Shown here one piece after another: positions 22,196 through 34,342 of a stretch of 64,000 nt of DNA (within the stretch, counting starts at the first letter, position 1; each line of letters starts with the position of its first letter). Under the pieces are notes generated by a model. That model had not been told where the DNA came from, ran no database searches, and saw only the letters and a program-made list of their open reading frames with translations. The DNA comes from Volutella citrinella (lineage: Eukaryota; Ascomycota; Sordariomycetes; Hypocreales; Nectriaceae): positions 62,001 to 126,000 of the forward strand of contig JAWZSP010000008.1 of assembly GCA_034401135.1 (NCBI GenBank), read 5' to 3'. The translations under genes were made by a program, and so were the position numbers.

Positions 22196-25100
22196 CTACA
22201 CTGCCTCCTGCACATCCTCAATGTTAGACACCTCTACATCAGACAGGTCATCGCACATGATTTGCAAAATGCGAGAAAACGTCCGCGATTTCCAGCGCCC
22301 AAGCCCCAGCATGACAGATGCAAAGTAAAGCCAGCACTTGCGAGCCTGTGTATGATTTGGGGAAACAACAAACTCAGCCAGACAAGGGAGCCGACCCTGC
22401 ACAATAAATGCACCCTCTGGAAGGGCGAGGGTCTCTGGTGATATCTTTTCTGATGGATCTGTTAATCCTATTGCGCCCAGCCCAACCCAGTCGACGTCTT
22501 CGTATAAATTGTACGTTTCGTCCGTCTCCATCGCCGGCATGGTCCATATGTAGAAGCCCAAAACCAAAGCAGCGTGGAAAAGCGCAATAATTGAATGAAG
22601 CTTCACCGAGTCGGACATTCTGCGGGTGTAGAGGAGCAGGAATATCCGGGCAGCATGCAAACATGCTCGTCTTGCAGATTGAGTGGCAGCCCAGGTTGAG
22701 ATGTCGCTCAAGGCCTGGGCTGCGGCGGCTGGACCCATCCTCCCGGCTGCCGCTTCGAACAGACGCAAGTTTGCACACAATGACATGCAGAAGAGGTGCC
22801 ATGACACGGCACAGTTCAGGTCAAAGTTTCTGTCCTTTTCGTCAGCGGCCCTGGCGAGGTCTGTCGTGAGGGAGACCAGAGCCTTGCCGCGGTTGTCTTC
22901 TCGAAACAGCTTCCAGGGGAAAATCCTTTGTCGCGAACCCTGTTGCTGGGATCCAGAATCAAGGAGAACCGAGGCTGCTGCAAAGCGATGCTGGAGCAGC
23001 ATGAGAAGTGTCAGCATCATGTCGTAGCTCCTTGAGATTTTGGGCGTCTTGGAGTAGCAAGCTGAAACCACGGGATAGTCCATTTGGCTGAATTCGGGGC
23101 GAAGCTGAGTCCATCTTTCAACCGTCCTGGCTTCGAAAAGGCTACTCTCGCAGATTGGCATGACCTTGACCGACTCTGCTCGAAGTAGAGGCTCGGTGGC
23201 GACATACGAGGCAAACCAGCAGTCTAGTTGTATAATATTCAACGCGAGCCTGTGGAAGGATAGTTAGCTGGATGGGTTTTGCATATGGTATTGTAAAGCC
23301 ATCTCCACTGACCTCTTAATGGACTCTACGCTGCCCCAGACCCTCCACCGTTTTTTAACAGTTGGTAGAGTTGTCAATTCAGTGAGAGAGGGTGGGTACT
23401 GGTCTGCCGAGAACAGACCGCTCGACTTTGCCCTCTAACAAAATAGTTAGACCACCCCATATGTATACATTGGCTCGGTTGTGTAGTGGACTTACTGATA
23501 GTAAAGCAACGTGGAGATTTTCGTTTTGAGTCACTGTGCTTGGGTCCTGCCATGATAATCAGCCACTGTCTGTGGAGGGGATGCATAATGTCCTTACACC
23601 AATGATTGAGGCAAGAGTCAATGTGAAGGACGTGGTCATCATGCTTGCAATCCGCGTCACAAGTGGCGTGTTCGGCTGATCACTCGCCTCCAACTCTACA
23701 AAGGCCGTCTTCAGAAGACTCTAAATGCAGTCCCAACATTAGCTTTGGAATTGTACATAAACTGGTCCTCTGTCCATCTACATATAAGTGAAAAACGTAC
23801 CGGGAATATCTTCCACACCAGCTGGTTCAGCTCGGCCGTGCCCATGACGCTCATTCCAATGGCACACATGGCCACCAGCAGCGATACTGGGGCCTTTTGC
23901 GGCGAAAAGGTCGCAAGGTGTATCATTGGCATCACAATATGGTGGTGGACGATGTACTGTTCGTATGCAATCTCGAGGGTGTCGGGAGCAAAGAGGCGGG
24001 TGTGCACAACATTCTCAAAGGGTTCAAGGATAGCTTGGAAAGCGGCCCACACCCGCTGCTTCGTTTCGTATGTCATGGCCCATTCTGCGACTATTTTGCC
24101 CTGGGTGTTGACTGACGATGGCTCTGATTCCATCAAGTTGCCGAATAGGCCATCGCCAATCGTCAGCTCCTGCCACAACGTTGACATAGGCTTCGTAGGG
24201 GGCTCAGTGCGCCGGACCCAGAAGTGTTGTAGCCGACTAAATTGCCTCTCCATTGCTGGCGATATGGCGTCGTTGCCGTTTGCCTCTGGGCGAGTGACCG
24301 GGCCTGTAGGCATCATACCGGTCTGAGCAGGCAGTCTATCCATAAAGCTAGGCTCATTAGTGATGGTAGAACCGATATTTGGTCCAGTCGGGACAAATTG
24401 ATCATTTTCGAAGGGCAGCCACCACGGATGCAGACCGGGACCTGCATATTGACCCGTCCCAGCGCCGTTTTGTTGGTCCCCGAGAAAGTCACTTGATTCA
24501 AAACGCCCATCCGCAAACAGGGCATTTAGAGAATCGAGTGAGTTTTCGACTATGGGCGGACTGGGTTGCGCGCCATGATTTGCGTTTGTGACAGGGCCTG
24601 GTGGTGTCAGGGCAGAAAAGCCGGCCAGATCACCATAAGGTATTTGACCAGATGGGGGATCTGCGGCACCATCAACCTGCATGTGATTTGATACAACTGG
24701 GCTGGTGATGTAGCCGTCTTGCACTGAAACCCTTTGACCTTCATTCATCGAGTTGGATCGATTGTGGGAGGGTGGCGTGGGCGCCATGTTGACTGGCATT
24801 GCGTGGTCCGATGGATTGAGGCTGGAAAGATTGGATCCGGAATGCATAGATGAAGTTGCGGGGCTGTTGGACTGTTCCGGTGACGGCTGCTGAAGGTCCA
24901 GCGCGACAACGATGTTTGACTGCTGTTGTCCCTCTGCGTCACCTGGGCTACTTGCCGCCGTGATGGTCGAGAGATCGGGAGGGTTTCGCGATTGTGAGAG
25001 GGACCCTGACTCGCCAGCTCGTGCCGCCGCTTCTTTTCGGGCCGACTGATCGTGATTTTTGCAGTGGCGGAAGAGAACATCACTAGAAGAGCAATCAAGG

Positions 25101-25357
25101 GCAATGTTAGATGTCTAAGATCAACCCGAAAGCCTGCAGCGGACACTGGAGGTGGCGGACGCACCTGCGAGCATAGGTCTTCTGGCAGATGTGGCAGCGG
25201 TATGGCCGCTCCCTCGTGTCTACCCAGGTGCGGTCAGAGAAATTGCGCCTTGCACAGTCTGAGATTGAGGTGGTGCCTTACGAGAGCGCTCGTGTCGCTT
25301 CAGATGTTCGGCCTTGGTGAACCGTCTGTTGCATGTCCTGCAGACACTGGGGCCCAT
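22196..25357 (-). CDS. C2H2 zinc-finger transcription factor with fungal_trans domain (first of two)
   Basis: Exons are 25357-25282, 25219-25165, 25082-23801, 23720-23600, 23533-23496, 23434-23313 and 23249-22196, giving 915 residues. The two N-terminal fingers are split by introns: CRTCNRRFTKAEHLKRH and CHICQKTYARSDVLFRH. A long Ser/Gln/Pro-rich linker follows. The rest is the alpha-helical fungal_trans region (YEQYIVHHHIVMPMIHLATF, AMCAIGMSVMGTAELN, LDCWFASYVA). This fused architecture is common in ascomycete regulators of peripheral metabolism. The exon of 38 bases at 23533-23496 was placed from frame and splice signals and is the least certain part. It lies tail-to-tail with the FAD monooxygenase and divergent from the SDR at 25938. 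Confidence 0.85.
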
Positions 25358-25937
25358 GGCTGTTCGAGATGTCCGTCACCCTGAAGGCAAATGGGGTAGG
25401 TCAGATGGACTAGGATCGCCAGCCGGGTGATGCTGACGTTTGAGAGTTCAGTAAACGCGTCAAGAGGGCCAAAGGGAGAGGTAACGGGGTGAGAAGCTTG
25501 CAAGCTGCGATGAAGACGGGAGGGGACAAGTCTCCCACCTGGACATGTGAGGGCATGAGGGGGGGCGAGGCACTAGTATCTACTAGCGGCATGGACAAAG
25601 CGTAATCGCATCCGAGTCCCTGCTAACTGGACTAGGACGGGACATGCACTGGAGATTTTATTGCGGGGTAGCTGCCCTTGGAATCAACCGGCAGTGCTAT
25701 TCCTGTTTAGAGGGGTTACCCCAGACCCCAGGTTCGTGTTCCCATTCCACAGCCTTAGCGAGGGACTCCCTGTTTTCTTGCGTCTGCATGTGGAGTCATG
25801 GAGTGGGAACGGAATCAGTGTTGTTGGAGACTAAGCGGGCGATGGATATATTGGCCGGCACGCACATCTTGCTTGTCTCTTCTCTAGGCTCTTCCTATCC
25901 AGCTTCAGATGGTCAACATCACTCACACCAAGACAAG
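25358..25937. other. Divergent promoter of C2H2 regulator and SDR
   Basis: About 580 bases. I see GC-rich stretches and a GATATATT near 25845, but no exact copy of the TGTGGGG motif and no gene. Confidence 0.4.
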
Positions 25938-26986
25938 ATGACGTCTTATGCATTGACAGATACTGAGCTGAGTGCACTTTCTGGAAAGACTATATTAATT
26001 ATCGGCGCTGCTACGGGTGTTGGGAGAGCCGCCGTCGACATTGCAATTGGTGAGGCGCCTAATCACCGACTGCAGCTCCCTCTCTCCAGTCCACTCTGTT
26101 CTGGCCAGCCATCTGCCCTCGGCATATCACGCGGTAGAGACTCGCTTGCTAATGCTTGTCTCGTCTCTAGAATTCGGTGCCAATGTCGCCATCGGTGACT
26201 GGAACGAAGACGAGGGCGTTGCCATCGCCAAGAAGCTAGGAGACCGCGCACTCTTTAGAAGGTGCGATGTTTCCAACTGGGATAACGTCCTGGATCTTTT
26301 CGAGACGGCACATGCGCGGTTCGGGGTCATCCACAGTGTACTCTCCAACGCCGGCATCAACACTCACGAAGATCTATTTACAGACGCGAAAGATCCAAGC
26401 ACCGGCCGACTGTTACCCCCGTCCCTCAAGTCCATCGACGTCAATCTAGTCGGACAGCTCTATGTAGCTAGATGTGCACTCCACTACTTCGCCAAGTGGC
26501 CCGAAACACGTTGTCAGCTCGTCATGACGTCTTCTGCGGGTGCATTCTTCCCAGCTCCGCCCATCCACATGTATTGCGCAGCAAAGGCCGGCGTGGTTGG
26601 CTTGATGCGCGCACTCTACCCTGACTTGGAAGGCAAGAATGTCACCGTCAACACTGTGGCCCCTTGGCTCACCGGTAAGTGGCAGTGTCCTTTATATCGT
26701 CGACCTTGACAAAGGAATCGAACTTAACAACCGCCTAGTCACCCCCATGCTCCTCGAAGAGTGGCTCAGGAAGTGGCCTCTTCCAAAGAACTCGCCGGCT
26801 GGCGTTGCAAAGGCTCTTTTCCTTCCAACAGTTCGGCCCGAGATCAATGGCAAGACATTCTTCGTTGCTGGAGATAGGTTTATTGAGCTCGAGGACTCGC
26901 TCCACGACGCTGAGCCGGCATGGATGGGACAAGAACTATGCAATCAAGTGCGTCAAGGCCAAGCTATTCTTCTGGGAAAGAATTAG
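25938..26986 (+). CDS. Short-chain dehydrogenase/reductase (first of two)
   Basis: Exons are 25938-26049, 26171-26674 and 26739-26986, giving 287 residues. The cofactor motif ILIIGAATGVGRA (TGxxxGxG type), LSNAGIN, the catalytic Ser in VMTSSAGAF and YCAAK (YxxxK) mark a classical SDR. The C terminus is longer than usual (FFVAGDRFIELEDSL...). The fold and order resemble fungal NAD-dependent SDRs of the 15-hydroxyprostaglandin dehydrogenase-like group. The substrate is unknown. It sits between two regulators of identical architecture. Confidence 0.87.
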
Positions 26987-27501
26987 CTTCCTTCACATTA
27001 CGGTATTGCCACGATTCCCTCCATCCCAAGTCAGCCAGATGGGTGATGTGATTAGTGCCGTGTCCTCCAAAGGGTGTCGTGTCTTGACCAACGACGCCAC
27101 CCAAGCAGGGGCTGCCGAGACCAAGATTGGTGGCTGGCCCGGGTGACCCGGAGAAGGGTGGTATTATTGTGGGGCCATGATTCAGTATGCTATGTGGGGT
27201 GTGGGTGGAGCGATGTGGAGGATGTGGGGGGGATGTGGGGGGATGTGGAGGCGGCACACTCATTTTCAGTGATTCACTTGCCACATGCGCTGGGATAGAA
27301 CGGCATGGCCCACTAACAGATTCCCTAATAATTGGGAGAGTAGAGCGTGGGTATGAATTGAAGAAAGGCCTTTACTCCAGACCTACTCGACGCTACATCT
27401 CCCTCAAGACCCATATGACACACTACCCTAGGCCTGTGACACTACCGATACCCTCTCTCCCCTCTCCCCAGCCAAGTCTGATGCTCTGTTACGAGGTTGA
27501 A
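26987..27501. other. Convergent spacer with GATGTGG array
   Basis: About 515 bases between two 3' ends. It contains a purine-rich array at 27193-27255 described separately. No gene is seen. Confidence 0.45.
27193..27255 (+). repeat. G-rich array of ATGTGG(G) units
   Basis: Five ATGTGG units occur within about 60 bases, three of them followed by GG or more. The units resemble the TGTGGGG motif in cluster promoters. The runs of four to seven G could also fold as a G-quadruplex. The position between two 3' ends argues for a terminator or insulator role as much as for activation. Confidence 0.4.
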
Positions 27502-30500
27502 TCAAATTGAGTTGAGACGATTGCTCTTCATAATGCGCTCATACGCCTGAGACAACAGCTCGAGAGTTGAGCTCATCCATGGAGTCTCTCCCCAAATCCA
27601 CACCTACATGATTTATAGACGGTCAGCAGCGGCTTCGTAAAACGGACAGAAACAAATTAGTCAACCCACATCTTGCAAGAACATGGCCCAGGTTCTTGCC
27701 ACCCCGGCAGCCAACGAGATGCTCTCGCTCAGGTCGTAATCGGCCTCCTCGAGTGTTTCTTTGATATGCTCCAGCAACTCCAATTCCATTGCGTTGGGTG
27801 CAATATCCATCGACATGTCCATTTCAATCGAGTGGATCCATTTTGTCACAAGCAAAGCTGTAGTCTCGTTAATTACACAAAATTTCTGGGCAACACGTGA
27901 ACTGGGGAGACTTGCCGCTCTCCAACCCGGAAATTGCGTGCTCAACACCCCATGGGAAGGATGTAGTTTTGCGGATGAACAAGTGCCCTAGTTTTACTGG
28001 GATCTGTAGGCCCTCGAACAACTTGGTCACGGCGTCAATGAGGTGAGGTTCTCCACGCGGTAATCTAGCCGATGCATACGACTTGATGGCGGCGTCTATT
28101 ACAGATGGGTCCAAGTTACTCAGGCTGAGGCGGCGAGCAGCGCTGGCTGGCTTAAACAGCCTCACGTAGGCCATTCTGAGGACAGCCTGACAGTCGAAGG
28201 TGAGCGGCTGCAAGGTCTTTTGGGTATCCGGGTCGCCGGTGTGCCCCCCGCGTAGGAACGATTCGCATCTCTTCAGAGACTTGATTGTGCTTTGGAGGAG
28301 GGAAGCTGCCAGGCCGTCACCAGCTGCGTCAGTCGTGGAAGCGGTGCCCCAAGAATCGCCCAGGGTCTGTGCCACCTGAAGCCTCTGCCACGAGTGCACA
28401 ACGACAGCGTGCATCATGACGACAGCCGAATACTCTGAAACCCCATAGGCGTCGCATCTGCCCGGCGTCATGATGTCAATGAGCATGTCCTTCAAGTTGC
28501 GACCGCCGACCTTTTTGCGCTGCTCCAAGTTGGCGGACCGTAGATGCTGCCATTCCCCCTGCGATTCGGCACACCAAACCTGCTCGTCTTCAAAGGGCTC
28601 GAGTTCTAGGTCCTGTGTTGCGTTGAAGCCAGGGTTGACGTCGTAAGTTACCATTGTGATGGTGCTCAAGATGTAAATGGCGCCCAGTAAGCGATTCCAC
28701 GACTCCCACTCCACCCATTTGCGCCATTCCGCAATGTTACCCTTTGCCTTGTCGGCTGAGAGCATCATTCGAGCTCTTGTGTACATCTAGTAGCAGAATT
28801 GTGTCAGTTGATCAGTCTAGGGCGCGAATACGTAGGTAGGTGCTTGGTTTGATGAACACAGACGTACCAATGTGTAGAAGCCGTTGTCGTGCATGGCCCT
28901 AATCACAAGTTGATTGTCGCCGCTCATCAAGGCGTAGAAGCTAAGGATGAGCCTTGTCTGCGCATACCAGAGCGGGTACCGTTCAATGCCCGCCTTGTAC
29001 TCGTCTTGTGACGGCATGGGTGCCTTGAAGCGTCAACCATCCTTTGTCAGCCCAGACTCTCAGTTTATTACTGCAATATGCGGTGACGAGATGCGGAGAA
29101 TGTCACAAACATCAGGGAATGCAGAAAGGGGCTGTGACTTACTGTTCTCATACATCGCATCGTAACATCATAGAGTCGTCGAGCGCGCTGACGATCAAGC
29201 CGATAAAGTGCTCCAATACTACACATGGCCAGAATGAGAGGGCTAGGTGTTGATCTTAGACACAAGGTTGGTAAATGGATTATCGGGAGATGTCGGTTGA
29301 ACCTGGTGGCGTAGCTGGACAGGAATGTCTGGCATAGTTTGGCTGATGGAATATCCAACTCGAATTCGCTGACACCCAACCTCTCAACAAAATCGGCATG
29401 GATGGAGCTGTAGGCGGCGTTGTCCAGATCAATCACCGGACAAGGCAGAGGATCGGATGCGCGGAGGATTGGTAAGTCGTCAAGTTGTGAGGCTTGGCGA
29501 TTGCTCACATTGCCGTTCATTCCAGTGGAAGCGGATGTCAGTGGGCCACCAAGCTCGTTGGGAAGGCGTCCCAACGCTTCAACAGACGTAGCCTGAGTTG
29601 TCGGTGCATGTTCAGCTAGGTCAGCGTTGGTATTTTCGAGGCTGAAATTAAACATGTTGATCGGAAAGGCAGGGAAGCTAAATTCCATGCTGTCAAACTC
29701 AAGACTGGGTATCAGAGAGAAGAAACTGGGGGGAGCCAGGTCAGCATCTTGGGAGTTTTGTGTGTTCTGCTGGAGTGCTGCGTCGCCAAACATGATGCCC
29801 GGGGCCAGATCAACGTCCATGGACGCAAAAGCTTCAGGGATACTGGATTGGAAATTGTTACTCGGGGTGCCTGTGGGTTTCCTTCGGAATGAAGCGGGGG
29901 CATTTTGCAAATGCCACGCTTCAATGGACGGGGATTCCGATAAATTGGATGAACGGCGGCCCATCAAGGTTGTGTTTACATGGCTACCGTCTGTAGCAGC
30001 TGATGAACAGGATGACGACGAGGATGACGAAGAGGAGGAGGAAGAGGGTGGCGACAGCGCCGGTACAGCTTCATCGAGGTGGGGTGGACATTTCTGTCCT
30101 GACACGAACTGCTTTTGCAGATTGGGCCCATAATCATCTTCAAAGGCCGCTCCATGATGGCCATCGATCTCCCTTGGTGGTGTGACTAAGGCGGCAGTAA
30201 TAGATGTTGGATCTTTCTGCCAGGGTGGATTGGCGTGGCCGTTGACGCTCTCGCCAGCCGTATGGTCTTCTGGTTGCTTCTGCCGTTGCTCCTCTGCTTT
30301 AGTGTCGGGCTGGGTGCTCTGGTCCTTGGCATTAAGCCCCTTGTCTTTGTGGTGTTCCTCCAGCTGGGTTTCTAATTGTTGAAGGCGCAGGTTGTGCTCG
30401 CGGGCGTGGAGTGTACGCTCATGTCTTGTCACAAGATCCCTAGCCGTTTGTCAGTCGAGATTCACGCTACTCGCAGCACAGGATGGAGACATACTTTCTC

Positions 30501-30685
30501 GCATATGCCTTCTTACAGTAGCGGCAAGAAAAGGGCTTCTCGTGCGAATGGGTGCGCTCATGGCGAATGCAATGCTCGCTACGCTTGAAGATCTTGCCGC
30601 AGTACTGGCACTTGTAGAGGCCCCGAGGACGACCCCTGCGAGCCACTGGACGCGGCACCTCGGACGCGACGGCAGCCGACGACAT
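27502..30685 (-). CDS. C2H2 zinc-finger transcription factor with fungal_trans domain (second of two)
   Basis: Exons are 30685-30495, 30439-29143, 29023-28868, 28786-27916, 27857-27670 and 27603-27502, giving 934 residues. Two adjacent fingers read CQYCGKIFKRSEHCIRH and CRYCKKAYARKDLVTRH. The first intron lies inside the second finger. A charged heptad-like stretch (LRLQQLETQLEEHHKDK) follows, then a low-complexity Ser tract encoded near 30000-30040. The fungal_trans region runs to the end (SLLVILAMCSIGALYRLDR type block, YPLWYAQTRLILSFYALMSGD, WGVEHAISGLES|ALLVTKWIHSIE). The intron at 27915-27858 starts with GC (AGCG|GCAAGT); only this splice joins the conserved block. Divergent from a P450 at 31995, it is a good candidate regulator of the gene set to its right. 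Confidence 0.87.
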
Positions 30686-31994
30686 GCATGCGGCAGTACG
30701 GCGGTGATGGCTGGGGGTTCGCTCACACAGGCCGTGGGCGAGCAGAAGGTTCAGTGTCTTGAGGGGCGAGGTCTAAGCCAACTCGGACGGGGAGGGCGAC
30801 AGAGATGTTGGAGATGATGGATGTGAGAGGTTCAGATGCTGCCATTTCCAGTTTGCAGCCACCGATCAACCCCGAACCCCGGCCGGGACAAGGAACAAAC
30901 GCGGGGAAGGGAGGAAGCAGCCAATAGGGAGACCATGCCGCGATGGCGGGTCATCAGGCGTCAGTTAGTGTTTGAGCTAGGATTGGTCTACCTGGAGGTC
31001 GGATCGCCAACCAGGTCGGGCGTGAAGCTGGGGAAGGCAGCCGGCATAGCCCCATGGGACACCGAGTTCTCCGGGGAAGATCGATCTAGACGTGCAACCG
31101 ACTAACCTCTAGTGGACAAACAAGAGCCATGTGCATCCATGGTGGCGCATCTCGCGTGTTAGCGGCCCCACCCCCCACATGAATCCCAGTCGCGTTACTG
31201 ACACGTTGATACCCTACACTACAACCGTTTTCTCGTTTTTCGGTGGTGTGGTTATGTGGGGTAGAAATCACAACCAGAATGGTTGTGCCAGAGGCGAGGA
31301 TTGGACAACGCCAGGGAGATTAAATGCCGTGTGTGCAAGTTTGCCTTGCTTGCCTTCATTTCAAATTCTGTTCAACTCTTGTTATCCCGTCGGTCGCTGA
31401 GTTGTTACTGCTGGAGCATGTTGCCAGACAATATCCATATTCTCTGACTCTTGTCCTCGTTCAATTTGGCAACATGCCTTGCCCAAAATATTGAGTAAAG
31501 CCCAGCTGCTGATGGTTCCAACGAGATAATAATACAAAACTATATTGGCCAATCACCTCGGGCTTACTCACCTACTCGCCTTCCCCATCAATGGCTGTCG
31601 TAATTATGGTAGCCTCAACCACCATCCTAACCGGACCGGACTTGACCCCTGCATGGGGTAGCAGGTGAGGCAGCAATACAGAGGTGTCAATTTTGCGGGG
31701 TAAACTTTTATCTAGTTAGCACAGTAGTCACAGATCTTAAGGGTCAGCCGGCGTATGTTCCTGGACAAGGGAGGGCTGCGCGTTGAACCCCAAGCAGGTA
31801 ATTATACTCCGCCGAGTGTGATGCCTATTGCGGGGAACCCTACTGTGCCCTCATGGAGAGGTTGTCAAGTGGGGATCTCAAATGGTTTGTAGTCGAACGG
31901 TGTAGACTAGAAATACCCCGTATGTCCCGGGAGGCGCCGTTTGGAACAGACCTCATGACACCGTCAACACGTCTTCCTACTCCGAGAAAGAACC
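30686..31994. other. Divergent promoter of C2H2 regulator and P450
   Basis: About 1.3 kb without a credible gene. It holds TGTGGGG motif copies at 31173 and 31255. Short ORFs show no family resemblance. Confidence 0.45.
31173..31261. promoter_or_regulatory. Two TGTGGGG motifs in opposite orientation
   Basis: CCCCACA lies at 31173-31179 in a CCACCCCCCACAT context, and TGTGGGG at 31255-31261 within TTATGTGGGGTAG. They are about 490 and 735 bases from the two divergent starts. Confidence 0.35.
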
Positions 31995-33949
31995 ATGGCC
32001 TGGATATATGATGCAGCCAAGGAGAACCCGCTCTCTCCCTGCTTCATCGTATTCGGACTAGTCGCATGTATTGTCCTCTACAACTTCTATCCTTTCATAT
32101 CCGAATCGTTGTCATCATCGTCGAGGGCTGTGCCCGGTCCGCTGGCCGCCCGTTTTTCCCGATTCTGGTATCTGTGGATAACCGCCACTGGCCAATTTCA
32201 CCTCAAAAACATTGAGCTTCACAAAAAATATGGTGAGCGGTCAATGGGAACTACACCTGCCGGAGTATCAGCAAGACTAATCTCGTCACGATAGGTTCCA
32301 TCGTCAGAATCGCACCCAAGCAATACACATTCAGCGACCCCAGCGTGCTGAAGCAAATATATGCCATTAGCAAGGGCTTTGACAAGGTCAGTAGGAAGTC
32401 TTTCTTATGGACCTCGGAAACTCATCCTCATGAACTTGCAGTCATTCTGGTACGATGCTTCCACGGTACCACACGCACCATTCAAGGACCTCTTCACCGA
32501 CCTCGACCGAACCCGACATGGAGCGAACCGCAGGCTCGTAGCCAATTTGTACTCGACAACGTCACTACGAAGCATGGAACCTGAAGTCGAAGACTGTATT
32601 TCGGCTTATAAAATCAAGCTTCGTGAACTCGCAGCTACTGGCAAAACTATGAATGCGCAGTTCTGGATGCAATGCTATGCCTTTGACGTTATCAGCCAGA
32701 TTACTGTGAGCTCATTCCCCAGATATCCAAGTGCCCATTGCGCAACAAGTGCTCTGACCACTGCTGTTTCCTCGTGCGCAGTTCAACAAGAGGTTTGGCT
32801 TTCTCGACGAAGGAAAGGACATCGATGGCATATTTGCCAATCTGCACGAATACCTAAAGTACTGCGCGCTGGTTGGCATCAAGCACGAATGGCATGAAAT
32901 TTGCTGGTGGATCCTGAATAAACTACCAGCAAGAGGCCTGGCAAAGGTCGGCCAGTTCACCGCCGACAAAATTGCAGAAGGCAAGGAGTTTCTGGCCCGA
33001 ATTGGCCCTGACGAGGCTGCGAAGAGGCAGGACTTTCTGTCAAAAACCTTTCAGCTGAACAAGGCGAACCCGGAGAAATTCCCAGAGGCCGCCATCTTCA
33101 CAACCTGCATCACCAACACAGGAGCGGGCTCAGATACCACGGCCATTTCACTCACGGCTATCTTGAGCTTCATCAGGACGCATCCAAGGGTCCTGAAAAA
33201 GGTCGACACGCCCCCGTAGCTGAGACGTTGACAGACATGCTGACTGCACGGTGCGTACCAGGTCCGAGATGAGATCGATGCCAAATACGAGCAACTGGGC
33301 AACCCAGAGTTCATCCCCTTTACACAGACCTTGGAAATGCCATATTTGCAGGCATGCGTGAAGGAGGCCCTTCGTCTGCATCCCGCTGTTGGGTTGCCAT
33401 TGGCCCGTCTGGTTCCGGAAGGGGGCGCCACACTCTCGGGAACCTACTTCCCAGCTGGTGTAAGTCACCCTCTATTGCAAACGTGAATCGATACCGCGGG
33501 TAGACACTGATCTATGCGCATGCAGTCCGTTGTGGGGGTAAGCTGTTGGGTTATCCACCGCAACGAGTCCATCTGGGGGCCCACTGCCGATGAATTCAGG
33601 CCAGAGCACTGGCTCATTGACGACAAGGAGGCACTATCGACCATGGAAGCGAGCTGGATACCGGTTAGTACCAATCTTGCTTGTCATTGAGAAAAGAGAG
33701 GCTATGGCTATTTACTGACACGCAATTTAGTTTGGCGCAGGCTCTCGGACGTGTATCGGGAAGAACATTAGCATCCTTGAGATCAACAAACTCATCCCAG
33801 TTCTTGTTAGGAACTTTGACTTTAATATCGTGGACTCTTTCAAACAACGGCATGAGAACTACTGGATGGTAAAGCAAGCTGATCTCCTGTTCAAGGTGTC
33901 GGAGAGACAGCTTGGCGACGTAAGCTCGGGGCAGACAACAGCTATCTAG
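31995..33949 (+). CDS. Cytochrome P450, pisatin-demethylase-like (second of three)
   Basis: Exons are 31995-32232, 32295-32386, 32442-32705, 32782-33201, 33262-33459, 33526-33663 and 33731-33949, giving 522 residues. An N-terminal anchor (CFIVFGLVACIVLYNFYPF) precedes the VPGPLAARFSR hinge. FSDPSVLKQIYAI, the I-helix TGAGSDTTAISL, the K-helix KEALRLHP and the heme loop FGAGSRTCIGKNIS (ligand Cys near residue 458) follow. The layout and short conserved blocks match the fungal CYP57/pisatin-demethylase-like group. That group often acts on plant or microbial phenolics, although the substrate here is unknown. It is divergent from the second C2H2 regulator. Confidence 0.9.
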
Positions 33950-34342
33950 GCGTATTAGTAGTTACTGAGAATGAATTACAAAGAACAGTATTCCGCAGTC
34001 TCTCTGAATTGTTGGACAAGGACGCTACGAGTTGATTGACCTGTCAAACTTTAAATATGGCTCTTGCTGGACTAACCCTGTGGTTGAGATGCTGGCTATG
34101 GCATCTACAGTGGGGTTTAGTATAGTGTCGATTCTGTATATATGAGGCTGTGTACTGCACGGACTTCTCAGACTATCTGCTATGCTATACTACTCAGTCA
34201 TCAGATTCCGTTAACTGTGACGCGAATTGTAAAACACTGCTCTACTAGATGGTGAAGCTGCAAACAGTCAAATTAAACTGATAACGACTGAATAGAACTT
34301 GAACAGCAGTAGTTTGAGGTATCAGGCTTGTGTATTGCTCGT
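33950..34342. other. Convergent AT-rich spacer
   Basis: About 390 bases between the P450 and MFS 3' ends. No gene or repeat is seen. Confidence 0.4.

Noticed and set aside
31131..31400. 89-codon ORF between the C2H2 regulator and the P450
   Set aside because: Low-information sequence, no conserved pattern; better read as promoter.
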